Below, one piece after another: positions 44,217 to 54,056 of a stretch of DNA of 64,000 nucleotides. Location of the stretch: assembly GCA_045807745.1 (NCBI GenBank), contig JBJMGT010000030.1:62001-126000 (forward strand), in the 5' to 3' direction. Origin of the DNA: QHXQ01 sp045807745. GTDB lineage: Bacteria; Acidobacteriota; Blastocatellia; Pyrinomonadales; Pyrinomonadaceae. The notes beneath the pieces were generated by a model. It worked only from the letters and a program-made list of their open reading frames with translations, was not told the DNA's origin and ran no database searches. The position numbers and the translations under genes were made by a program. How positions within the stretch are numbered: position 1 is the first letter of the stretch; every line of letters begins with the position of its first letter.

Positions 44217-45928
44217 AGGGGGATTGAAATCTGTACTGTCGTGTACCCGTCCGCACGATGGGTGACAGCGATTTGGCCGCCGAGGGCCGTGGTGCGCTCC
44301 GAGATTGAGCGCGGAATAAAATGCGGCCGCACGGTTGGACTGGACGCGCAGTCGTTCTCGATCTGCAACCACACGTTGCCGTCCTGACAACGCAGACTGA
44401 TGGCGGCGTGGCGGGCCGTGGTGTGTCGCCGGATGTTGCTCAGTCCTTCCCGGATCATCTGAAACAACTCAGCGGCCAGACGGTCGTGCAAGACCAGCGG
44501 CTCGTCCGCCAACACGGCCACTTCGATCCCATGCAACTCCGTGAACTTGGCCGCCTGCGAGCGGACGGCCGACAACAGAATGGGCGCGTCCATTTCGGGC
44601 CGCTGCTGCAATTCGGCCGCGTACAGACGCACATCGCTCATGGCGTCGCCCGTCAGCGCGATCAGTTGATCTAAGTCGGTGCTGTGCACACCGCCCGCGC
44701 CCAACTTGCGGGCTAGAGCCTCCAGCCCCAATTTGATCCCGACAAACGTCTGGAGGGTGCTATCGTGCAGGTCGTGCGAAATTTTCTGCCGCTCTTGGCC
44801 GGCGCTTTCCGACGCGAGCCGATCCAGCAACCGCACATTTTCGATGACCGGCAGCACTTGATTGACCAGCCGGTGCAGAAAATTCAGATCAGCCTCTGAG
44901 AAAGTATGCTGCCGGGCGGTGAGAAAGACGCGACTGTAAACACCGTCGAGACTGTGCAGCGATACGGTGATGAACGACTCCGTGTCGAGCAGATCGGCCA
45001 GCACAGCGCACGTCTGCCGCGCGTCCGGCACCGGCGCGCCAGTAATTTGATTGAACGCAGCACAGGCGACCGCGCCGCGGGGCCAGAATCCGGGCGGGCC
45101 GTTGCGCACGGCGGCGCAATCGGCGGGCAGCGCCAAGAGCGCCTGAGCCATTTCTGCCGTGATGAGTTGCACTCGCGCGCTGGCACTAGGGTCGTCTTCG
45201 TCGGCGCGGTGCAAAGTGTAGGTGTCTGAGGCTGCGTGATAGCTCAACAGTACACAACTGTCGGCGGCAAAAAAAGTGCGCGTGCGGGCCAGCATCGCCG
45301 CGATAGTCTGATGCGTCCCAAAGCGCGGGTTCGCAGGGGCGATCACGTCTTTGACGAACGCGAGCCGGCGCTTGATCGTCACTTCAAACTCGCCCCAGCA
45401 GGCGATCATGTAGCCGAGCATGAGCAGATAGACGGGGCGCAGCAAGAGCCAGGTCAAATCAGTGGGCGCGATTGCGCCGGCCGCCGCCGCCCCCATTATC
45501 GTGAACAGCACGACCGCCACGCCGACGACGCGCATGCCGGTGCTGAAACCCCAACGAAAAGCGGCGACGAGGATGGCGAAGAAGAGCAGACCGTAACAAG
45601 CTCCACCCAGATTGCTGCTCAGCCAACTCAAGCTGAGGAACCAACCGAGATCGAGCCAGTGCGACCAGTTGCGCGCGGTGTCGGCAAATCGATCATAGGA
45701 GAGGATGGTCGTATAGAGGGCCAAGCTGTAACCGAGGTAGCCCGTCAGCGTCAGGTAAAAGCCCAGTCCCTGCCCGTAGGTTTCGTGCGGGCTGATAAGG
45801 CTGACGCACAGGATAGTTGCGGCCAGACAGAGACGCACGAAATTGATCATGCGCGAATCGTCGAACTCCGGGGCAACGGCAGCGACGGGTTTAGAGGCGA
45901 AGTAGTAATCAGTGGCGATGGGAAACAT
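44213..45928 (-). CDS. Membrane sensor histidine kinase (HisKA_3 / NarX-type)
   Basis: The 571-aa protein has several hydrophobic helices between about residues 27 and 175 (VRLCLAATILCVSL, FYLTLTGYLGYSLAL, GLLFFAILVAAFRWG, VGVAVVLFTIMGAAAAG). A GAF-like sensory region follows (about 210-365), then the dimerisation helix with the phospho-His in KISHDLHDSTLQTF. The ATPase domain is shortened: the N box is EGLSNIRRH, and the DxGxG region is weak (QIENDCASS). It overlaps the response-regulator start by ATGA. The stimulus is unknown; the membrane helices could sense a lipid- or quinone-linked signal. Confidence 0.85.
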   Translation of the reverse strand: MFPIATDYYFASKPVAAVAPEFDDSRMINFVRLCLAATILCVSLISPHETYGQGLGFYLTLTGYLGYSLALYTTILSYDRFADTARNWSHWLDLGWFLSLSWLSSNLGGACYGLLFFAILVAAFRWGFSTGMRVVGVAVVLFTIMGAAAAGAIAPTDLTWLLLRPVYLLMLGYMIACWGEFEVTIKRRLAFVKDVIAPANPRFGTHQTIAAMLARTRTFFAADSCVLLSYHAASDTYTLHRADEDDPSASARVQLITAEMAQALLALPADCAAVRNGPPGFWPRGAVACAAFNQITGAPVPDARQTCAVLADLLDTESFITVSLHSLDGVYSRVFLTARQHTFSEADLNFLHRLVNQVLPVIENVRLLDRLASESAGQERQKISHDLHDSTLQTFVGIKLGLEALARKLGAGGVHSTDLDQLIALTGDAMSDVRLYAAELQQRPEMDAPILLSAVRSQAAKFTELHGIEVAVLADEPLVLHDRLAAELFQMIREGLSNIRRHTTARHAAISLRCQDGNVWLQIENDCASSPTVRPHFIPRSISERTTALGGQIAVTHRADGYTTVQISIPL

Positions 45929-46360
45929 AAGGGGCCTCTACCGGATGGCTCCGGCAGTTGGGGGCTGGCCAAGGCGATTCAAAATTGATTATAGCCACGA
46001 AAGGCTATATCTAAGCAGGCGCAACTCCAACACGCTAGTGCGAGCGTCCCTGTTGTGCTGGACTGTTTAGGTTGGGCATTTTGCGCGTTTGGCAGACAGT
46101 TGTCAACAAAAATTAAGCGCAAGGGGCGTGCGGCCGCAACCTCACGACGGGCGCACTCCGGGCGAGGCACAATAAACCTTTTCGGCCAGCCCGCAACCGG
46201 TGCGCTGTTGTCAGAGAGGTTTAATATCCGATATAAGCTAACGAGCCAATCAATCACGCTGGCGGCGAGTACGCACTTTGGCAACTCTTCGAGTTGCTGC
46301 GCCGTAAAAGAAATTCAACGTCCGTCAGCCACGCAATTCTAAAGTCGAAGGAGCCTTCAC
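45929..46360. other. Divergent intergenic region, no gene
   Basis: 432 nt between the kinase (-) and the VPS10-like gene (+), with lower GC than its neighbours. Both promoters must be here. AT-rich words occur near 46210-46250, but no -35/-10 pair or repeat is convincing. The Shine-Dalgarno of the downstream gene (aaggag) is at about 46347-46352. Confidence 0.4.
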
Positions 46361-49300
46361 ATGATAAAGGTGCGGAGTCTAGCCCGGCGCGCGGTCGCCG
46401 TGTCGTTCAGCCTGTTGCTCGGATTTGTCCTCTGTCTGACGGGCCAAGCGGCCCGCGCACAGCAGAGATCGACTGCGGCGCAGCCGGCGGCGACGAAAGA
46501 CGCAGGCCCGTTGAAGCTGTTGCAATACCGCTTGATCGGGCCGTTTCGCGGTGGTCGTGTGACGGCCGTCACGGGTGTCGCCAGTCAGCCGCAGGTCTAC
46601 TACTTCGGCGGTACGGGTGGCGGCGTGTGGAAGACGACCGATGGCGGCGTCAACTGGGAGCCGATTACGGACAGCTCGGTCTTCGGCACCGGCTCGGTCG
46701 GCGCAATCGGTCTGTCGGATGCCGATCCGAACGTCATCTATGTCGGCATGGGCGAGTCGCCGATTCGCGGCAACGTATCGCACGGCGACGGCGTGTACAA
46801 GTCGATGGACGCGGGCAAGACTTGGAAGCGCGTCGGGCTGGAAGACACGCGCCAGATCGCGCGCATACGTGTACATCCGCGCAACCCTGACATCGTCTAC
46901 GTTGCGGCGCAGGGGCACGTCTGGGCCCCGAACGAACAGCGCGGCATCTTTCGCTCGAAGGACGGCGGGAAGAGTTGGGAGAAAGTATTTGCGCGCGGCG
47001 ACAAAGCGGGCGCGTGCGATCTCACCCTCGATCCCACGAACCCGAACATTCTCTACGCCGGTTTCTGGGAGGTCTATCGCAAGCCGTGGACGCTGGAGAG
47101 CGGCGGACAGGGCAGCGGCATCTTCAAATCGACCGACGGCGGCGACACGTGGACGGAGATGACGCGCGCGCCCGGTCTGCCGCGCGGCATGATCGGCATC
47201 GTCGGCATCACGGTCTCGCCCGCGAATCCGGATCGCTTGTGGGCGATCATCGAAGCGGAAGACGGCGGCGTCTTTCGTTCCGATAACGGCGGACGCACGT
47301 GGACAAAGACGAACGAGCAGCGCAACCTGCGGCAGCGCGCTTGGTACTACACGCGCATCTACGCCGACCCGCAGAACGCCGACACGGTCTATGTGCTCAA
47401 CACCGGCTTCTACAAATCGAACGACGGCGGGCGCACCTTCTCGAACATCTCTGTGCCGCACGGCGACAATCACGATCTATGGCTCGCGCCGAACGATGCG
47501 AACCGCATGATCGAGTCGAACGACGGCGGCGCGAACGTCTCCACGAACGGCGGGCGCACGTGGACGGAGGAGGATCAGCCGACCGCGCAGTTCTATCGCG
47601 TCACAACGGACAACGATTTCCCGTATCACATCTATGGCGCGCAGCAGGACAACTCGACCGTGCGCATTGCCTCGCGCACGAGCGACTTCGGTATCTCTGA
47701 GCGCGATTGGTACGATGTGGGCGGCGGCGAGTCGGGTTGGATCGCGCCCTTGCCGCGCGATTCCGAGATCGTCTTCGCCGGCTCATACGGCGGTTTGATC
47801 ACGCGCTACGATCACCACACGGGGCAGTTGCGCGACGTGTCGCCCTTCCCGAACAACCCAATGGGGGCGGGGCCGGACGTGTTGAAGTATCGCTTCCAAT
47901 GGAACTTCCCGATCCTCTTCTCACCGCATGATCAATCGCCTGCGGGCACGCTCTACACGGGCGCGAACGTGCTCTTCAAGTCCACCGACGAAGGGCAGAG
48001 TTGGACAGTCATCTCGCCTGATCTCACGCGCAATGACAAGTCGAAACAGATCGCTTCGGGCGGGCCGATCACGAAGGACAACACGAGCGTCGAGTATTAC
48101 GATACGATCTTCACCGTGATTGAATCGCCCGTGCAGGCGGGTACGATCTGGGTCGGCTCGGACGACGGCCTCGTCCACGTCACGCGCGACGGCGGCAAGA
48201 ATTGGGCGGACGTGACGCCGCCGAAGGGGCTGATGCCGGAGTGGATTCAGATCAACTCCATCGATGCGTCGGCGCACGACGCGGGCACGGCTTACGTCGC
48301 CGCGACGATGTACAAGTGGGACGACTACAAGCCCTATCTCTACAAGACGAGCGATTACGGTAAGTCGTGGACGAAGATCACGACGGGGATTCCGGACGGC
48401 GCGTTCACGCGCGTCATCCGCGAAGACCCAAACAAACGCGGCCTGCTCTACGCCGGCACAGAGACCGGCATGTACCTCTCTTTCGACGACGGCGCACATT
48501 GGCAGTCGTTCCAACTCAACCTGCCGGTCGTGCCCGTGGCCGATCTCACCATCCACAAACGCGAGCAGGATTTGGTTGTCGCGACGCAAGGGCGCGCGTT
48601 CTATATCCTTGATGACCTGCCGGTGCTCCATCAGTTGGCCGCTGCGGGCGGCCTGAGCGGCGTCAACGAGACGCGGCTGTTCAAGCCAGAAGACCCATAT
48701 CGCACGGAGGGTGGCGGCTTCCCGTTGCCACTGAGCGCAACCGTCGGCAGCAACCCGGCCGGCGGCGTCGTGGTCTATTACTCGTTGAAGGCGAAACCGA
48801 CGACCGATGTCGTGCTTGAGTTCACGGACGCGAACGGCAAGTCGATTCAAAAGTACACGGCGCGCGCGCCGAAGCCGCAACCGACACCCGCGCCGGGCAG
48901 CGCGCCTGTGCAGACGCCGCCCGAACAACCGCAAGCGCCTTCGGGCGAAGAGTCGGAATTCTTCGCGGGCGGTGGCGGCGGCGGGCCGCGCGTCTCCACG
49001 AACACAGGTCTCAACCGCCTCATCTGGGACATGCACTACGCGGACGCCGTGCGCTTTCCCGGCATGATTCTCTGGGCCGGCAACACACGCGGCCCGCGCA
49101 TCGTGCCCGGCACGTATCAGGTCAAGCTCACGGCCGACGGGCAGACCTTGACGCAGACCTTCGAGGTCAAGCGCGACCCACGCGTCCAAGCGACGGCGGA
49201 AGACTTCAACAAGCAACTCGATCTATCGCTCAAGATTCGCGACAAGTTCACGGAGACGAGTAACGCGATCCTCCAGATACGCGACGTGAAGCGACAGGTT

Positions 49301-49681
49301 GACGATCTGTTGAAACGCGTCAAGGATCAGCCCAACTTCAAGCCCATCAACGACGCGGCGACGCGCTTGAGCCAAAGTCTGACGAGCATCGAAGAGACTC
49401 TGTACCAGACGAAGAATCAATCAAGTCAAGACCCGCTCAACTACCCGATCCGGCTCAACAACAAACTGGCCGCGCTCGGCGGTGTCGTGGCGAGCGCCGA
49501 TGCCGCGCCGACCGCGCAGTCTTACGAGGTCTACAACGATCTGGTCGGGCAGATCGACGCGCAGTTGGCCAAGCTGCAACAGATCATGAAGACCGATCTG
49601 CCCGCATTCAACCGGCTCGTGCGCGAGCAGGAGATACCGGCCGTGATCGTCAAACCACCGACGCCGGGCGCTAATCAGTAA
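46361..49681 (+). CDS. Secreted VPS10/sortilin-like BNR-repeat protein
   Basis: The 1106-aa protein has a signal peptide (VAVSFSLLLGFVLCLTG). Residues about 45-770 form a ten-blade-like propeller. Many BNR motifs of the type S/T-x-D-G-G-x-x-W are visible: KTTDGGVNWE, KSMDAGKTWKR, RSKDGGKSWEK, KSTDGGDTWTE, RSDNGGRTWTK, KSTDEGQSWTV. A Pro/Gly-rich linker (about 840-880) leads to a helical C-terminal domain of about 200 residues that ends in Pro. Bacterial members are often annotated as glycosyl hydrolases, but no catalytic residues can be assigned here. It likely binds or degrades extracellular material. Confidence 0.75.
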   Translation: MIKVRSLARRAVAVSFSLLLGFVLCLTGQAARAQQRSTAAQPAATKDAGPLKLLQYRLIGPFRGGRVTAVTGVASQPQVYYFGGTGGGVWKTTDGGVNWEPITDSSVFGTGSVGAIGLSDADPNVIYVGMGESPIRGNVSHGDGVYKSMDAGKTWKRVGLEDTRQIARIRVHPRNPDIVYVAAQGHVWAPNEQRGIFRSKDGGKSWEKVFARGDKAGACDLTLDPTNPNILYAGFWEVYRKPWTLESGGQGSGIFKSTDGGDTWTEMTRAPGLPRGMIGIVGITVSPANPDRLWAIIEAEDGGVFRSDNGGRTWTKTNEQRNLRQRAWYYTRIYADPQNADTVYVLNTGFYKSNDGGRTFSNISVPHGDNHDLWLAPNDANRMIESNDGGANVSTNGGRTWTEEDQPTAQFYRVTTDNDFPYHIYGAQQDNSTVRIASRTSDFGISERDWYDVGGGESGWIAPLPRDSEIVFAGSYGGLITRYDHHTGQLRDVSPFPNNPMGAGPDVLKYRFQWNFPILFSPHDQSPAGTLYTGANVLFKSTDEGQSWTVISPDLTRNDKSKQIASGGPITKDNTSVEYYDTIFTVIESPVQAGTIWVGSDDGLVHVTRDGGKNWADVTPPKGLMPEWIQINSIDASAHDAGTAYVAATMYKWDDYKPYLYKTSDYGKSWTKITTGIPDGAFTRVIREDPNKRGLLYAGTETGMYLSFDDGAHWQSFQLNLPVVPVADLTIHKREQDLVVATQGRAFYILDDLPVLHQLAAAGGLSGVNETRLFKPEDPYRTEGGGFPLPLSATVGSNPAGGVVVYYSLKAKPTTDVVLEFTDANGKSIQKYTARAPKPQPTPAPGSAPVQTPPEQPQAPSGEESEFFAGGGGGGPRVSTNTGLNRLIWDMHYADAVRFPGMILWAGNTRGPRIVPGTYQVKLTADGQTLTQTFEVKRDPRVQATAEDFNKQLDLSLKIRDKFTETSNAILQIRDVKRQVDDLLKRVKDQPNFKPINDAATRLSQSLTSIEETLYQTKNQSSQDPLNYPIRLNNKLAALGGVVASADAAPTAQSYEVYNDLVGQIDAQLAKLQQIMKTDLPAFNRLVREQEIPAVIVKPPTPGANQ

Positions 49682-49720
49682 GTAATGGAGCGCGGCTTGA
49701 ATTTGGCGGAGATGTTTTCA

Positions 49721-49823
49721 ACGCAGAGGGCACAGAGGCACAAAGGATACAGGGAAAGTTTGATCTCGTAATTGAGAATTGAGTCCTTACTCTGTGTTCT
49801 CTGTGCCTCTGTGCCCTCTGTGT
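49721..49823. repeat. Inverted repeat of the 'cagagg' type
   Basis: The arms 49721-49742 and 49802-49823 are reverse complements at 21 of 22 positions. They are built of gggcacagaggcac-type words, with a 59-nt loop. The element lies in the gap between the BNR gene and psuG and is related in style to 507-598. It probably belongs to a dispersed intergenic family. Confidence 0.7.
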
Positions 49824-49862
49824 TAAATTGATCGCGCGTCACACAGTCGTCGAATTTGATTC

Positions 49863-50792
49863 ATGCCCGACACGCAACTTTTCGATATTCATCCACACGT
49901 TACCGCCGCACTTGCGCAGAACCGGCCTGTCGTCGCACTCGAATCCACCATCATCGCGCACGGCCTGCCACGCCCTTTGAACCTTGAAGTCGCGCGTCAA
50001 TGTGAGACGGTAGTGCGCGAAGCCGCAACGCCCGCGACCATTGCCGTGCTCAAAGGGCGCATTTGCGTCGGGCTGGACGATGTGCGACTCAAACACATCG
50101 CCACGAGCGGAGACGTGCACAAGCTCAGCCTGCGTGATCTGCCCATCGCGGTCGCGCGCGGCTGGGACGGCGCGACGACAGTGGCCGCGACCTGCTGGAT
50201 CGCGGAACGCGCGGGGCTACAAGTCTTCGCCACCGGCGGCATCGGCGGTGTGCATCGCGGCTCGCTGCCCGACGTGTCGGCTGATCTGCCAGCGCTCGCG
50301 CGTGCGCGCATGGTGGTCGTCTGCGCGGGCGCGAAAGTCGTGCTCGATCTGCCAGCGACGCGCGAGTGGCTGGAGACGCACGGCGTTACGGTCGTCGGCT
50401 ACGGCTGCGACGAGATGCCCGCCTTCTACACGCGCACGTCGGGCCTGCCCGTCGATGTGCGTGTCGATACGCCAGCAGAGGTGGTCGGGCTAGTCGTAGC
50501 GCGTCGTCAACTCGACCTGCCGGGTGCGTTGCTCGTGACCGTGCCCGTGCCGGTCGAGAGTGAAGTGCCCGCCGCACAGATGGAGGCGTTGTTAGCGGAA
50601 GCGCTCGATGAAGCCACTAGGCAAGAGATCGGCGGGCGCGAGTTGACACCCTTCCTGCTTGCGCGCCTGAGCGAGCGGAGCGACGGCGTAACCGTCAAGG
50701 CAAATTTAGACTTGATCAGACAGAACATCCGCGTCGCGGCTGGGATCGCACAGGCACTTAGCGCTCTGCCGCCTCCGGTTCTACATGTATGA
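49863..50792 (+). CDS. psuG: Pseudouridine-5'-phosphate glycosidase
   Basis: This 309-aa protein matches the length and motifs of PsuG (IndA family): RPVVALESTIIAHGLPRP, ATIAVLKGRICVGL with the catalytic Lys, SGDVHKLSLRDLPIA with a metal-binding Asp, and FATGGIGGVHRG. The enzyme splits pseudouridine 5'-phosphate into uracil and ribose 5-phosphate, the second step of pseudouridine salvage. The expected kinase (PsuK) is not adjacent. The gene overlaps nth by ATGA at 50789-50792, so the two are co-translated. Confidence 0.9.
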   Translation: MPDTQLFDIHPHVTAALAQNRPVVALESTIIAHGLPRPLNLEVARQCETVVREAATPATIAVLKGRICVGLDDVRLKHIATSGDVHKLSLRDLPIAVARGWDGATTVAATCWIAERAGLQVFATGGIGGVHRGSLPDVSADLPALARARMVVVCAGAKVVLDLPATREWLETHGVTVVGYGCDEMPAFYTRTSGLPVDVRVDTPAEVVGLVVARRQLDLPGALLVTVPVPVESEVPAAQMEALLAEALDEATRQEIGGRELTPFLLARLSERSDGVTVKANLDLIRQNIRVAAGIAQALSALPPPVLHV

Positions 50793-51433
50793 GCACAGAG
50801 ACCGAAAAGAAGCGGATGGGGCAGATCATCGCGCGGCTTAAACGCGCTTACCCCGATGCGCAGTGTTCGTTAAACTATTCGAACCCGTTGGAACTGTTAA
50901 TCGCCACGATCCTGTCGGCGCAATGCACGGACGAGCGGGTCAATCTGGTGACCGCCGAATTGTTTCGGAAATACCGAGGCTGTGAGGACTACGTGCGCGC
51001 ACCGGTCGCCGAGTTGGAGCAGGACATACGCTCGACTGGCTTTTATCGCAACAAGGCGAAGGCAATTCAGGGCGCGTGCCGGATGATCATTGAGCGTTAC
51101 GACGGACATGTGCCGCAGACGATGGACGAGTTACTTGAGTTGCCCGGCGTCGCGCGCAAGACCGCGAACGTCGTGCTCGGCAACGCCTACAGCATTGCCG
51201 CGGGCGTCGTCGTCGATACACACGTCGCGCGCGTCACGCAAAGATTACGACTGACCACACACGAGCAACCCGAAAAGATCGAGCAAGACCTCGTCCGGCT
51301 CGTCCCGCGCAAAGACTGGATCAATTTCCCGCACCTGCTCATCGCCCACGGCCGCGCCACCTGCAAAGCCCGCACCCCGCTCTGCGCCGAATGCGTGATC
51401 GAACCGCATTGCCCATCATCATTACTCAAATGA
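50789..51433 (+). CDS. nth: Endonuclease III
   Basis: The 214-aa enzyme removes oxidised pyrimidines from DNA and nicks the abasic site. It shows the HhH motif LPGVARKTANVVLG with the catalytic Lys124, the catalytic Asp143 in VVVDTHVARV, and the C-terminal [4Fe-4S] cluster spacing C-x6-C-x2-C-x5-C (CKARTPLC, C, then C). The upstream LSAQCTDERVN segment is also typical. It is coupled to psuG by an ATGA overlap and converges on rnhB. It begins a run of DNA-repair genes that extends to 58.2 kb. Confidence 0.92.
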   Translation: MSTETEKKRMGQIIARLKRAYPDAQCSLNYSNPLELLIATILSAQCTDERVNLVTAELFRKYRGCEDYVRAPVAELEQDIRSTGFYRNKAKAIQGACRMIIERYDGHVPQTMDELLELPGVARKTANVVLGNAYSIAAGVVVDTHVARVTQRLRLTTHEQPEKIEQDLVRLVPRKDWINFPHLLIAHGRATCKARTPLCAECVIEPHCPSSLLK

Positions 51434-51472
51434 TGGCGGCGGCATCATGCATAGTGCATTAACGACCTGCTT

Positions 51473-52321
51473 TCATTCCTGCGCGTCGAAGAGTTCGGTC
51501 TGCACGGGATCAAGCCCGAGCACTTGGCGGACGGGTGCGAAGCTGCGGCGATGGATGGGTGTTGCGCCGAGTGCCTGTAGCGCGCGATAGTGCGCGGGCG
51601 TGGGGTAGCCCTTGTGCGCGGCGAGACCGTAGCCGGGATACTGTCGATCAAGTTCACACATGTGTGCATCGCGCGTCGTCTTGGCGAGGATGGAGGCGGC
51701 GGCGATTGATGCGGAGAGCATGTCGCCGTGAACGATGCCGCGCTGCGGGGCGGGGCAGTCGGGTATCTTGCGCGCATCGACCAACACGAAATCTGGAATG
51801 AGTGGCAGACTTGCGACCGCGCGCCGCATCGCCAGCAAACCGGCGTGATAAATGTTCAATTGATCGATCTCTTCGACCTCAGCGAAGCCGACCGCCCAGG
51901 CGTGTGCATCGCGTTTGATCTGCTCGGCCAACTCAGCGCGTTTCAAGCTGTCGAGAATTTTTTTCGAGTCATTCAACCCGCGCAGTTTGTAGCAAGCCGG
52001 CAGGATGACGGCCGCCGCGACGACGGGGCCGGCGAGCGGGGCCATGCCCGCCTCGTCCACGCCCGCGATGAGTTGATAACCTGCGGCCCATAACTCTTCT
52101 TCGTGTTGCAAGAGCTTGCGCAGGCGTTGCCCTTCGGCGCGATTCTTCCGCTGACGCGTGCGCAAGGAGCGCGCGAGCATCTGTGCGCCACGGCGCGGGT
52201 CGCTTTCAAGGGCCGCAAGCAGTCCACGCGGCAGTGGCGCGCATTCGTCAAGGTAGCGCCGCTTCAATGCGGGTAGTGGCTCAGCCAATAGTTGTTCGAG
52301 CGAGGGTTTGTCCGCGTTCAT
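51473..52321 (-). CDS. rnhB: Ribonuclease HII with atypical DEAG-MA motif
   Basis: The product is 282 aa from ATG 52321. The catalytic domain (about 84-275) has GVDEAG (D89, E90), PDFVLVDARKIPD and GDMLSASIAAASILAKTTRD with the further acids. The N-terminal 80 residues (LESDPRRGAQMLARSLRTRQRK) are the extension known from Bacillus-type RNase HII. The signature reads DEAGMAPLAGPV; most RNase HII have DEAGRGPLAGP. The GRG motif that senses the ribose 2'-OH is thus G92-M93-A94. All acids are kept, so activity is likely, perhaps with altered specificity. Confidence 0.85.
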   Translation of the reverse strand: MNADKPSLEQLLAEPLPALKRRYLDECAPLPRGLLAALESDPRRGAQMLARSLRTRQRKNRAEGQRLRKLLQHEEELWAAGYQLIAGVDEAGMAPLAGPVVAAAVILPACYKLRGLNDSKKILDSLKRAELAEQIKRDAHAWAVGFAEVEEIDQLNIYHAGLLAMRRAVASLPLIPDFVLVDARKIPDCPAPQRGIVHGDMLSASIAAASILAKTTRDAHMCELDRQYPGYGLAAHKGYPTPAHYRALQALGATPIHRRSFAPVRQVLGLDPVQTELFDAQE

Positions 52322-52366
52322 CGCAAGCGCAGCATACAGCAAACCAACACGGTACGCAGCCGGGCC

Positions 52367-53998
52367 TCAGTGCGACTGCTTGTAGAGTCGTTTCAAACGT
52401 TCGAGCGTGTCGGCTTCGCGGATACTCTTATCGATGCGTTCGCGTTTGAAGCGCGGGATGCGCAGGACGTAGCCAGCGGCGTAGCGTGCGGTCTTCTGTA
52501 TATCCTGAAAATCAACTTCGATAACCATCTCCGGCTCGATCTCGACGTTGTGCCCGCGCGAGGTGATGATGCGGGGTGTGAGCTTCGCCGTCAAAGCGCG
52601 CAGCGTCTCCTCGGAAAAGCCCGTGCCGACTTTGCCGACGGTCTTGAAGCCGTCCTTGTCGCGGATCGAGACGACGAGACTCGACAGCAGTCCGCGCCGC
52701 CGGCCCGAACCCCAGATGCCGCCCGTCACCACCACGTCCAGCGTCTCGAAAGCGGGCTTGAGTTTCAGCCAATGCTCGGTGCGCTGGCCCGGCGTGTAGG
52801 GCGCGTCCGGGTCTTTCGCCATGACGCCTTCGTGCCCGGCGCGCACGGCTCGTTGGAAAAATTTGTCCTGTGCCGCGCGCCGGTCGGACTCAATCGCTTC
52901 GGTCATCTGCACGCGCTCGGTCGGGCGAAAGAGTGTCGCCAATAACTCGCGCCGCTCGCGTTGCGGGCGCTGCATCAAGTCCACGCCGTCATGATAGACC
53001 AACTCGAACAGGTAGAACTTGAGCGGAATCGCGCGCATCTTCGCCTCAATGTCGTGCACACGCCCCAGCCGCATCAGGACGGCTTGGAACGGTTGTTTCG
53101 TCTTCAGTGTTGGATCAAACGCGACCGCCTCGCCCTCTATGATCGCATCGCCGCCGCGCCACGCCGCTTGCAAAGCCGCGACCAAGTCGGGCATCGCGCG
53201 CGTGTCTTCATTCAACCGGCGCGAGTAGAACTTGATCTCGTGTGGCCGGTCGCGCCGCAGATGAATCTGCAAACGCGCGCCGTCGTACTTGACCTCGTAA
53301 ATAACTTTCTGCCCGGCAAACTCCGCCAGAATCTCGCCTGGATCGTCCACCTTATGCGCGTTCATGAACTGATAGGGGCGGAAGAGCGCAAGCCCCGTAC
53401 GCGCGAGTTGCCGTGCGCCCTGCCGTGCACGCTGGGCGGTCAGCCCGATGTCGTTCGTCATCGCGTAGGCGTGCTCGACCGCATCCTGCTCCACGTCAAA
53501 CGTCTGCGCGATGGCGCGGCTGATCGTGCCTAACCCAGCGCTGATGCGCATTTGATTGAGCACCATGCGCGTGAAGTATTTCGCGCCGTTGGCTGTCGTG
53601 TGTTTGAAGATGTGCTCAACCAACCGCAGTCGATCTTCGTTGCGCTTGATTGTGCGCTCGATGCGCTGCCAGAGATCGGCGACGGTCAACGTGTCGCGCC
53701 CTTTGGCGTAGCGTGCGACGACCGCGCTCATATCGCCCGTCTCTTTCACTTCGTCGTCGATCTCTTCGGGCGAGCGCCGGGCGACGGCCGCGAGCGCCGT
53801 GCGGAGCATGCCGGGGCCGATGCCGAGTTGGTCGGAGTATTGCGGCGCGACGATTTCGCCGAGCGTGAAGTGCGCGGCCGCGTAGAGCGTCGGGCGGTCG
53901 GCGCGTTGGAACATTTGCGCGAGCAGCTTGACGCGCTCAGGCTCGCGCGGCGCAGCGGCGACGCGGTCGTAGGTCTTGGCCAGGGCTGAGAATTTCAT
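52367..53998 (-). CDS. ATP-dependent DNA ligase
   Basis: The 543-aa protein has the nucleotidyltransferase motif I YEVKYDGARLQIH, with the adenylated Lys237. Other ligase motifs are FYSRRLNEDTRAMPDL (III), EGEAVAFDP, EGVMAKDPDAPYTPG (IV) and HWLKLKP (V). An N-terminal helical DNA-binding domain spans about residues 1-200, as in archaeal and Lig1-like enzymes. It seals nicks using ATP. It is divergent from the udg gene 58 nt away and may supply the ligase activity missing from the PE-Pol protein at 54897. No Ku gene is present in the window. Confidence 0.9.
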   Translation of the reverse strand: MKFSALAKTYDRVAAAPREPERVKLLAQMFQRADRPTLYAAAHFTLGEIVAPQYSDQLGIGPGMLRTALAAVARRSPEEIDDEVKETGDMSAVVARYAKGRDTLTVADLWQRIERTIKRNEDRLRLVEHIFKHTTANGAKYFTRMVLNQMRISAGLGTISRAIAQTFDVEQDAVEHAYAMTNDIGLTAQRARQGARQLARTGLALFRPYQFMNAHKVDDPGEILAEFAGQKVIYEVKYDGARLQIHLRRDRPHEIKFYSRRLNEDTRAMPDLVAALQAAWRGGDAIIEGEAVAFDPTLKTKQPFQAVLMRLGRVHDIEAKMRAIPLKFYLFELVYHDGVDLMQRPQRERRELLATLFRPTERVQMTEAIESDRRAAQDKFFQRAVRAGHEGVMAKDPDAPYTPGQRTEHWLKLKPAFETLDVVVTGGIWGSGRRRGLLSSLVVSIRDKDGFKTVGKVGTGFSEETLRALTAKLTPRIITSRGHNVEIEPEMVIEVDFQDIQKTARYAAGYVLRIPRFKRERIDKSIREADTLERLKRLYKQSH

Positions 53999-54056
53999 CT
54001 GATACGCCTTTGTTTAAAAGTTTGAGTATGCAAATTGCAAGCCTAATCAAATATTG

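Noticed and set aside
47921..49216. 431-codon minus-strand frame opposite the VPS10/BNR gene
   Set aside because: Antisense of a clear BNR protein; Arg/Asp/Val-rich composition and no ribosome-binding site or family.
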